From the NCBI GenBank assembly GCA_002964805.2, contig PUDQ02000066.1, forward strand, positions 1,240,001 through 1,304,000: a stretch of 64,000 bases of DNA, written 5' to 3'. The DNA comes from Trametes villosa. Taxonomy: Eukaryota > Basidiomycota > Agaricomycetes > Polyporales > Polyporaceae. Positions 55,343 through 64,000 of this stretch are shown here, piece after piece. A program made the position numbers and the translations under genes. The notes below the pieces were generated by a model that worked only from the letters and a program-made list of their open reading frames with translations, was not told the DNA's origin and ran no database searches. Positions within the stretch are counted from its first letter, which is position 1. Each line of letters starts with the position of its first letter.

Positions 55343-56894
55343 ATGCAGCATGCATCCCGCCGTCTCCTCCGCGTTTCCTCCCTCCGCCCTGCCTTAGCCT
55401 GTTCACTCCGCCATGCCCGCGCCCGCGCCCGCGGCTTCACCGTGCTCGCGCTCGAGTCCTCCGCAGACGACACCTGCGCCGCCGTCGTCACCTCCTACCG
55501 CCAGGTGCTCTCAAACGTAGTCATCAACCAACAGGCCTTGTACGTCCCGCGCGCGCCCCTCCGTCTCCTCACGCTTGCTCACCCGGTGAAAAGTTTGGAG
55601 GAGTATGGGGGAATACATCCGTTTGTCGCGTTGCATGCGCACCAGCGCAACATGGCAAGCTCTTCTCGTGTCGCAGTGCCCGGTCGGAGCTGACCTCCGC
55701 TGCCCAGCCAGGAGCCGTCCAGCGCGCTCTTCGGGAGGCCAACCTGACCGTCAACGACGTAGATGGGATTGCGTTCACTTTGGGTCCAGGTGCGTAGCGT
55801 CCTACTGTACGTTCACGGATGCTAACGGTACGCAGGCATCCCGGGTTGCCTGAGTGTATGCGGCAACGCCGCGCGCACCCTGGCCGCCGCGCTGAACAAG
55901 CCCCTCGTCGGCGTACACCATATGGTACGCCCCTCTTCTCTCCTCCCTGCCCCGTTCTCCCCGCACCCACGCTCACGCGCGCACAGCAAGCCCACGCGCT
56001 AACGCCCCTGCTCACCTCCCCGCCCGCCGCGCGCCCCCAATTCCCGTTCCTCACCCTCCTCGTCTCGGGCGGCCACACGCTCCTGCTGCTCGCGACCGCG
56101 CCGACCGTGTTCCGCCTCCTCGCGACGTCGCTCGACGAGAGCATCGGGAACGCGTTCGACAAGGTCGCCCGTCTTCTTGGCGTCCCGTTCGCGGGGACGG
56201 CGCCGGGCGCCGCGCTCGAGCGGTTCTGCGCCTCCTCTCCTCCTCCTTCTTCCCCCTCTTCCCCTTCCCCCTCCTCCCCTGGCGAAGAAGAAGAGGAAGA
56301 GGTGCCGGAGATCCGGATGCCGCGCCCGATGCCCGGCCGGCTCGCGTTCTCGTACACGGGGCTGCACTCGACGGTGGAGCGCTTCCTGGAGACGCGGCGC
56401 GGCACGCTGGACGAGCGGACAAGGTTGGGCGTGGCGAGGAGTTTCCAGCGCGCGGCGGTGGGGCAGCTGGAGGAGAAGCTGGTGCTGGGGATGCGGCTGT
56501 GTGCGCGCGAGGACGTAAGGCCGCGGGCGTTGGTGGTGAGCGGGGGCGTTGCGAGCAATGGGTACTTGCGCGAGAGGTGAGTACCGAGTGCGGGTGGATG
56601 GAAGGGAGGCGAGTGCTGATCTGGGTGCAGGTTGCGGGTGTGTCTGGATGCGGAGAGCCCGGATGAGCAGATCCCGCTCGTTTTTCCGCCGCCATCGCTC
56701 TGTACAGGTATGCCGTCTGCGAGAGTTTGCGCACGACCTGGACTAACGTTTCGCTCACAGACAACGCGGTGATGATAGGGTGGGCGTCGATGGACCGGTT
56801 CTTGCGAGGGGATACGGACGAGTATTCGATAGAGTCGCGGCCGAAGTGGAGTCTGGAGGACCTCGAGCGGCCACCGGCTCCGAGTACGAGTTAG
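55343..56894 (+). CDS. QRI7: Mitochondrial tRNA N6-threonylcarbamoyladenosine synthase, TsaD/Kae1/Qri7 family
   Basis: Seven exons or so from 55343, with introns at about 55540-55591, 55653-55705, 55792-55837, 55924-55986, 56578-56630 and 56708-56760. An Arg-rich mitochondrial presequence precedes VLALESSADDTCAAVV, the first ATP-binding segment. GGIHPFVALHAHQ, VGVHHMQAHAL (metal-binding histidines), LLVSGGHTLLL, DESIGNAFDKVARLLG, FSYTGLHSTVE, VSGGVASNGYLR and DNAVMIGWASMDRF all match the family. The enzyme transfers threonylcarbamoyl to A37 of ANN-reading mitochondrial tRNAs. A Ser/Pro plus poly-Glu insert (about 56230-56305) is unusual. Intron 2 has a GC donor (gcaagc). It lies in the spacer between the inverted arms. 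Confidence 0.92.
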
Positions 56895-57525
56895 CACCCT
56901 CAGAGGCAAATATTTAACGTGTCCGCTAGTCCTACACATGCCATTTAGCTGTGTTAGTGATATCTACTACACGGCTTGGAAGCAGTGCCCCCTTACATAT
57001 ACGTCAAAACGATTCAAGAATCCGACCCTCCTCCAAGAGCTCCGTGGGCGAAGCCTTGGCTGGAGACGCGAGGGAGAGCTTGAGGCTACTCACCGCTGCT
57101 TCTGCGCGTGCTGGAGTTACGTAAACGCGGTCATTGTGTCGACGGCCACAGTGCTCAGGCTAGAACTCGCTGGAAGTGTCACCTCAGCCAGCTTCAAGGA
57201 CAGGGTAGCTGTATCATAACGAATTGAACGTATTCTGACCTTCTGCGTATGAAAAGAAGCGAGGTGGGAGGGCGAGGAGGGCGATCGGCATGCGCAAGGC
57301 TAATGAGACGCGAGGGGTCACGCGTGACGGTACGCGATTATTCCCAAATAGGGCAGGAGTGTGGCTCTTGTATTGCAAGTCCGAGCTCTACGGTTGCAAT
57401 CGTTCGCTCGCCCAAGTCATGGCCCATGCGCGCCTCAAATTTCGCTGTATTCTCCCCCCCTGCCACGCTTCTCGTAGCGACATACCTAGCACCCCCTCAC
57501 ACGATACACAACGCACACAGCGCAG
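56895..57525 (+). promoter_or_regulatory. Upstream region of GEN1-like B
   Basis: Homologous, inverted, to the two halves of copy A's upstream region (53311-53620 and 47405-47671). It shows the uninterrupted state, with about CTGCGTATGAAAAGAAGCGAGG at the point where the retrotransposon entered copy A. Confidence 0.6.
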
Positions 57526-60500
57526 ATGGGCGTCCCGAAGCTCTGGAAGGTACGCTTCCCCGCATCCTACGCCCGGCGAACGAGCACCTCCGCTGAGCCA
57601 CCCCACCCCGCAGATCCTCAACGAGGCTAGCGAGTCGCGCTCACTCGCCCACCTCGCCGTCGTCGACGGCTTCGAGCGCAACGCCCACGGCACCCGCTCC
57701 TTCCGCCTCGGCATCGACGCCGGCATCTGGCTCCGCCATGCCATCCACAGCGTCGACCAAGGCGCTGCCTCCGAGATTGAAACGCTCTTCAACCGCCTCT
57801 GCCGCGTCTCGCGCATGCCGTTCGCGGTGCTGTTTGTGTTCGACGGCCGCGCGCGCCCCATGGAGAAGCGCGGCTCGCGCATGGGCAAGAGCGGTACACA
57901 TAACCTCGCCCCGCTCTTCCAGAAGCTTGTCCAGATCTTCGGTATGGATTGGCGCGAGGTGCGTCTTTGTTTCCTTGATCGTATCGGGCGGCCGTGCAGC
58001 TCTACAACATCGTGTCAGAGAAGTTGGCGCAGCGGCCCTTAAGTTCAATGCGAAAGTATCTCGAGAGGGATTCATGCGCGTAGTTTCTGAGCGATGTGGA
58101 TGCCAGGCTGAGACTGGGTGGCCACAGAGAGAGCCACTCCCGCACGAGTGAAAGGCTCCAATGCGTCGCGCGAGATTCTACTGTGTTTGTGCAAGTGGAA
58201 CTCCCACCCATCGGGTCCGGATTCCACTTCTGCTACCACCCCAATGTGTGGCGCGGCCGGAACGAGGACGGGTGCGGTGGACGCGCGTACCCATTCTTGT
58301 GGCGGGCCTATGGCTCAGCGCTCAGCGCTCAGGCCGATGCCGACGCACATCGTTACAGTAACGCCCCAGCTGACGCGAGCAGTGTGGGCACATGTACGAC
58401 GCCAGGACAGTCTAGATGTGGACGACGCGGGCGCAACGGAGGTATACGAAAGCGCTGTCGTGAATATGAGTATGCACGAAGTGGACGCTTCCGGCTCGCG
58501 CAGCGTAGGCGAGGTCAGCGCAGTGTTTCGCACGGCGCGGGTGGTCAGCGAGTGCATCCACGGTCTATTCCTACCTCGGACACATGATATAGGCCTAGAG
58601 ACGGCCACTTACACCCACCCGGGCTGCTGCTTCCACCAGGTCACTTTCATTTGTGCTCCATCTTCTTAGAGCCGGAATCGTTTCCTTATAACTTTCACAC
58701 AGGCCCAAGGCGAAGCAGAGGCCGAGCTCGCCCGCCTCAATTCCCAGGGACACATCGACGCTATGCTCACAGACGACGGCGACGCCTTCCTCTTCGGCGC
58801 CCGTATGGTCCTCAAGAAGTGCGCTCTTTCTCTCTCCGTGTTTCATAACACTCACATCTTCGCAGCGCGAACCTCAAGCTAAAAGGGAACATAGCGCACC
58901 CCGCCCTCGACGCTAACGGCAAGCCGAGCAAGCACCACGCCAATGTCTACACTACTGAGGCGTTCAAAAACCACCCCGAAGTCCAACTTACCCGCGGCGG
59001 CCTCATCCTCATCGCCCTCCTCTCTGGCGGTGACTACGACAAGGTCAGTCCGCCCTCATCTCCGCACTCTCCCCGCTCACCCGAACACAGGGGATCTTCG
59101 GCGTTGGCACCGGCGTCAGCCACGCCCTCGCCCGTCTCGGCTATGGCGACCGGCTTCTCGAGGCCTACAACACACACACTCCCGCCGAGTTCCAGGCGTG
59201 GCTCCCCGGCTGGCGCGCGGACATGACGCATGAGGTGCAGACGAACGCAAGCGGGCTGATGTCCACCCGGCGCCCGTCCACCTCCTTCGACGCATCTTTT
59301 CCCGACCTCGCTGTGCTCGAAAGCTACGTCCGCCCCGCCGTGTTCGCCTACGGTGGCGGGCCGCCGCGTGAGCGTATTGCCATTGACCTGCCCGCGCTCG
59401 CCGCGTTCTGCGCCACGCACGTCCCCGAGTGGGGCAGCGATGCGATTATCCTCAAGCGCTTCCGCTCGCGCGTGTACGAGGGCGTCGTGCACACCGTCTT
59501 CCGCCGCGCCGCACTTATAGCGGACAAGCGCGAGCACGACCGCCGCCTCGCTGCGGGGATGCTCCCTGGGGCGGCGAAGGTGGAGGGCGCGTGGCAGCCC
59601 ACCGCGGCGCAGGCCGTCGGTACCCCAGCGGCGCTCGTCACGCTCGTCGCGGCGCCGCAGAAGGAACGCCAGAGCTCGAATAAGGACGCGCAGATGCGCA
59701 GCATCGCCTCTGCGTTCGTCAATCGCGGCCCGCCCGCCGCCGCTCAACCTCAGCAGGGAGCGAGGGAAGGCGACGGGGACGAGGGGCAGATCCCGCTGGG
59801 TGGCAGCGGGGGGCGGGACGAGCCCCATTCGCTCGTGGTCGCGATACATAGAACGCGCACGCACGCGTCGACGGACAAGCTGCTCGAATATCGCGTCGAG
59901 ATCTGCGTGAAGCAGCTCGTCGAGCTCACTGAGCGTGGCATCAAGGATAAACAGCAGGCCCCCGCGGCTCGTGCCAGCGGGTCAGGCTCCGGGGCTGGGG
60001 CCCGCGGCAGAGGTAGGGGTAGAGGGAGAGGGAGAGGTAGGGGCCGAGGAAGAGGCACGGCGAGGGGGAAAGACTGGGTCCCGGACATGAATCCCGGCCG
60101 GCGCAGCAGGCGGTACGAGGACACCGAGTCCGAGGACGAGGCACACGACCCCGTCCCGGTTCCATCCATCGACAGTGATGACGACGACCCGCAGGCGGGC
60201 CCGAGCACGGGAAATGGGAAGGCAGCGGCGGACCCGAGCGCGACCTTCCGCATGTGGATCCCCGCGTCGGTCGTGCGCCACGTCCACCCCGTGCTCGTCG
60301 CCGAGTACGAGGAGGCGCAGGCCGCAAAGCTTGCGAAGAAGAACGCGCCGCGGAAGCGAGCGGCAGCAGCGATCCCTGAGCAAGACGAAGATCAGCTCCA
60401 GCCTGCTCCCGCGCAACCCCGAGCCCGAGCTCCGCGAGCGAGTGCCGCAGCTCCGAGGGCTGCTGAGCAAGAGGCAGGCGACCACGCCCCTGCCTCCGCT

Positions 60501-61769
60501 ACACGCGCGCGATCCACCAAATCCAAGGGTAAAGGCAAAGCCCTCGCCCTCCCGCCCTCCGCCTCCGCGTCCCCCCTCACGCCCGTAGACGTCCTCGCGC
60601 CGTCCTCGCTCCCGCTCCGCAACTGCGGCTTCATCTTCACCTGGCCGGACCCGTGCGACCCGGGCGAGCTCGTCGTCGATACGCGCGAGCGAGATGATCT
60701 GCCGACGAACGTGGACTATGACGCGGTCGAGCGTGCGGGCGGGGGTGCGTATAGGGAGTATGCAGATGAGGAGGCTGAGGTTCCGGTTAGGGCGAAGGCG
60801 AGGGGAAGGCGGGCCCCTGCAAAGAAGGCTGCGCTTGCTGGGTATTCTGGCGTTGTCGCTGCTGCCGTCCCTATGGCCGATGCTGAGCCTCCCGCCAGCG
60901 CTGCCCGCCCTGCTGGAGCTGCACCTCCTATCTGCGCTTTCACTCAGACACATGGGAGGGCCGAGGAGATCGAGGCCGCACCCAGCGCTGCCTCCAACCG
61001 CAAAGGGAAGCAGCGCGCGCTGCCAGAACCCGCCCCTGCTCCGGCCGAAGCCCCCGTCCCGCCGTACGCCGAGCCCGACGGGTTTGGGATGTTCGACGAC
61101 TACCGCGCGTCGCTCGCCAGTGGCCCCAGCTCCAAGCGCAAGTCCCGCGCCTCCGCCCCCGACAGCCCGTTGAAGCGCAGGAAGACGGCGCGCGGCGTAA
61201 GCCTCGACGACGCGCTCTACACGCTCAGCGACTCGGAAGACGAGCCCGAGCTGCCGTGGCTCTCCCAGCTTGCTTCGGCACGCTCGTCCTCGCCCGCAGC
61301 GCCACCCCCCTCCTCGTCGCTCGCGCCTACCCCATCCTCGTCGTCGCGCCGAAAGGTTGCACTTGACGCGGACGTCATCAGCATCTCGAGCGACTCGGAC
61401 GGCGAGGCGCCAGCCGAGCGCGAGTGGTGGATGCTCCCGCCGTTCAATGGCCAGCCGTCGCTGTATAGCCAGCGCAAGGCCGCGTCCTCCCGGGGCTCGC
61501 TCCCCGCCGCGCCCACCGAAGATGAGGATGACGACGTGGCGATGGGCGATGACGGGGGCGAGGACCCGTGGGCGGCGAGTGCTGCTGCTCCCCGGGGTAA
61601 AGGTGCGAAGGAGCCGGCGAACGTGAAAGCGTCCCGCGTCGCGGGGCCTTCATCGTTGAGCGGCAGGCGGGTATACCGGGGCGAGCCCGTCCCGTCGTCG
61701 TCTCAGGAGAGCATGCTCAGCCAGGACCCGTATTTCGACGACACGAACGTGTTCGTTGACCTACGCTGA
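57526..61769 (+). CDS. GEN1/Yen1-like XPG-family nuclease, copy B
   Basis: Five exons (57526-57549, 57614-57958, 58703-58818, 58866-59043, 59091-61769) give 1113 aa, with intron positions identical to copy A. MGVPKLWKIL, GIDAGIWLRH, LLFVFDGR or similar, GEAEAELARL, LTDDGDAFLFGA and LSGGDYDKGIFGVG keep all catalytic acidic residues. The C-terminal two-thirds is low complexity, with GRGRGRGRG runs, KSKGKGK and Ser/Pro blocks. A TQTHGRAEEIEAAPS stretch is not in copy A. The upstream region lacks the retrotransposon. Intron 2 is 744 nt and not obviously similar to that of copy A. It may be functionally redundant with copy A. Confidence 0.87.
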
Positions 61770-62176
61770 GGCGTGATGTCTGTTCGTCCCTTCTGGGCCG
61801 CGTTCACTGGCATTCCACTTCGAGATGATACGTTATTCTTATTTCTATGTGTAGTATTGTCAGGTGGTCCCCATGTCTGTCCCCTTGTTCTTATTTTTAT
61901 GTGTACGCGATCGACGCCCTTAGTGTACTGTTCCATCATATCCCTCTGTCTCCGTAGCGTATTGGCTTAGATTACTTGCCTGCTGATACTGTCTCAGTAA
62001 TAGAAGTCTATGACCTTACTACAATGTACCGATATTCCAGCGTAGCTCCCGAGCATGTATCGTTACCGTATCTCAAAGACGCGCAGACTCTTCGCATTGT
62101 ACAACACTGCATCGAATTCTCAACTTCCCGGAGCGAAGGCCTTCGGATCTTGGGACTACTAGAGGCTGCCGCCGCC
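61770..62176. other. Convergent spacer, B side
   Basis: Mirror of 42296-42807. No gene seen. Confidence 0.4.
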
Positions 62177-62897
62177 TCAATTGCCTCTCTTCCCTCCCCG
62201 CCCACCGCGCCCACTACCTCGGGGACGCCCCCGGCCTCGGCCTCCGCGCCGACTCGGAGCCCCAGCCTCCCCACGTCCATCTATCTCCTGCTCTTCTTCT
62301 TCAAGTTCTGCTTCAGCGCTAGCGGCCTTTGCGGTGTCCGATTCCGGGACCTTGCTCCTTTTCACAGGGGTCCCTGGTCAGCCGCCTGCACCCGTCTCGC
62401 ACCGACTGCTAAGCAGCGAGCGCATGTACAGGGATCTCCTACCTCTTGCTCTTCCCCTTCTTTGACGACCGCTTCTTCCGAGGGGCATCATCTAGGTCTT
62501 CGGTATTCTTGCGGTCTACTCGCGTCGGAGGTCATCGTCTCAACATCGTAAGCCAGACCGCGGACATGTAGCACTACCCACCTGTATACTCTATAACGTA
62601 AGGGCCGTCGTGTCTGATCCATTCGGATATCGTGTACGGTGCCCCCTGCAGCCTGTAGTCTCGGTCGCGGGAGATCTCGTGCTCTTCCGGCCGGCGTCAT
62701 CGGTATCAGATCTGTAACGCGGACGGGAAAACAGAGAGCGACGCACGGAAGGCAGCCGCAAGCTCGGGGGTTTCGGCTTCGAAGGTGTACCGAGAGGCCA
62801 TGCGCGGGCTGCCGGCGCGGGAGGGGGCGCGGGCGAGAGACGCGAGGCGAGTGTTGACGAGGAGGGGCGAGAGCCGCTGCGCTCGCAGGTAGGCCAT
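62177..62897 (-). CDS. Putative basic protein with RGG-type tail, right-arm copy (structure unsure)
   Basis: Starts MAYLRAQRLSPLLVNTRLAS at 62897, almost the same as the left copy. Later pieces look coding: ISEWIRHDGPYVIEY at about 62590-62640, KNTEDLDDAPRKKRSSKKGK at about 62440-62500 with a good donor after it, and the final exon ESDTAKAASAEAELEEEEQE with a Gly/Arg tail ending at 62177. I could not find one splice model that keeps all pieces in frame, so it may be decaying. Confidence 0.35.
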
Positions 62898-63287
62898 GGT
62901 GTGCTTGTTCGTGGTGAGGTGGAGGACTCGAGCAAAGTGGAGCCGTACGATCCCGAGCTTGAGTGTGAGAAGTGTATTGCGTCCGGGCTCAGTCACTCGG
63001 CCCGTCGTTTCCGTGGCGCATACTGATACCCCGTGAGAGGTATGCAACACCCCCTCGCTTTCTGCGATATGCAGACCACTGTGGGCGCCCCTAGATACCT
63101 GTGCGAGAATTGAACGCGTGTGACCAGCGGGTCTATCAGAACATGAGGCACCCGCCGGCCCTTACCAGAAGACGTGCCGCAAAGTCAGTAGTGACTGCCG
63201 GGGCCAGATGAAGAGCTGTGAACATCGTTACATAAGAAGTACACAACGGGAAATGTCTGCACATCCGCAGCACCGTCACCCGTAAAT
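62898..63287. other. Spacer
   Basis: 390 bp between the RGG ORF and the RGFLYYH pseudogene, matching 41045-41454 by position. No gene seen. Confidence 0.4.
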
Positions 63288-64000
63288 TCACAGGCCATCA
63301 CAGCCAAAAAGCCCTCTCGCGCGTGCCTCGTTGTCGAACAGGAGCCTTAGGCTGCACTGGAGCGTGCCGAACTTACCCCTGTCGACGTCGCACATCCTCT
63401 CTCAGTCCGTTGGCCCGCGGCCTCAACCAGGTCTGCACAAAATCGCCTTTGCGCGGGGTGAACGTATCCGGGAGTGGGCGGACGCCCGTGCACACCACCG
63501 GCTCGAGAATGCGGAGGACGCACATACCGACGATACGTCGCCCCGCATGTTCGCGGCGCGTCAGCTTCTCGAAGCAGCGCTGAGAGGACCCTGGACGGTC
63601 GCGATGGGAGGTCAGCGAGACGGACACGCTACAGAACTCGGATGCAGACCTACAAACGGTCTTGCGTTTCCCGCGGACGTACGCTTTGGGATACGATTCT
63701 AGGCGCTGCCGCGCGATGGTCTGCGTGTTGATGAAGTAGAGATACCGACCGATGCTGCCAAAGTCGAACAAAAGCGGCTGATCGAACACGGCGCACGTAA
63801 CTCTTTGGACACGAGCTTCTCCTGGGGGGCATCGTCCAGGGGCTCATCAGATGCGCGATTGAGAGGAGTGGGGCTTGCAAGAGTCACATCTGGCCCCTGC
63901 AAGGAGTGCGGAGCCGTTCGTGTCCGTCACGAGGAGGAGAACCTACGCAGAGAGCGCGAGGGCGCAGGGCGCGAGGTGGTAGTAGAGGAAGCTGCGCGTG
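63288..64000 (-). pseudogene. RGFLYYH-family copy d, broken (truncated by window end)
   Basis: Family blocks are readable but out of frame with each other. RSFLYYHLAPCA is soon followed by a stop. Later FDQPLLFDFGS, RYLYFINTQTIARQRL, CFEKLTRREHAGRR and LEPVVCTGV appear in one frame. Then AGAGAGGATGTGCGAC, compared with AGAGAGACGTGCGAC in copy c, shows a one-base insertion that shifts the frame. LLFDNEARARG is recovered in the new frame before a stop at 63288. The family intron is still present (45 nt). The 5' end lies outside the window. Confidence 0.75.

Larger units (their letters stand above)
56980..64000. repeat. Right arm of the large inverted duplication (continues past the window end)
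   Basis: Mirror image of the left arm: upstream region, GEN1-like B (plus), RGG-tailed ORF (minus), RGFLYYH copy d (minus, pseudogene). Gaps match: RGFLYYH stop to RGG start is 411 bp on the left and 391 bp on the right. Confidence 0.75.

Overview
The window looks like a genome fragment of a filamentous basidiomycete, most likely an agaricomycete and possibly a polypore. Genes are GC-rich and split by many 45-65 nt GT..AG introns. Recognisable genes include MIA40, an HbrB/Bit61-type TORC2 subunit, a QRI7-type tRNA-modifying enzyme, a large Sec7/PH protein, GEN1-like nucleases and a Con-6 protein. Agaricomycete-style lineage-specific families fill the rest.

Layout. 0-18 kb is mostly ordinary single-copy genes: a truncated ORF, an NAD(P)-binding atypical SDR/NmrA-like protein (2.3-3.6 kb), a metallo-beta-lactamase-fold protein (8.8-10.3 kb), MIA40 (10.6-11.5 kb) and the Sec7/PH protein (12.8-18.1 kb). 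The first secreted repeat-peptide precursor (KEP1, minus, 4.2-6.0 kb) is embedded among them.

18-28 kb is an accessory block. Two more KEP genes (KEP2, KEP3) lie in tandem, each followed by an opposite-strand Con-6 gene or remnant, which points to a segmental duplication of a KEP + Con-6 unit. All three KEPs share a signal peptide, a pro-domain with two CxxC pairs, and then Trp-rich peptides ending in Lys-Arg. In KEP1 the peptide repeats sit in one exon. In KEP2 and KEP3 nearly every repeat is its own phase-0 exon, and KEP3 has a 12-unit exon+intron array of about 130 bp period. I consider this the best candidate for an undescribed system: a family of putative Kex2-processed secreted Trp peptides.

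28-41 kb holds three copies of an unrecognised lineage-specific family (motif RGFLYYH), several copies of a short recurrent 5' module (SLADKPL) and the HbrB-like gene.

40-64 kb is dominated by a large inverted duplication. The arms contain an RGFLYYH gene, an RGG-tailed ORF and a GEN1-like nuclease, arranged as mirror images around a spacer carrying QRI7. The RGFLYYH copy in the right arm is a frameshifted pseudogene. The left arm was later hit by an apparently intact Ty1/copia retrotransposon (47676-53310) with identical LTRs, a 5 bp target-site duplication and a primer-binding site matching the anticodon stem-loop of initiator tRNA-Met.

All functional calls come from reading motifs by eye. 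No database search was run. Exon boundaries were deduced from splice signals and frame continuity.
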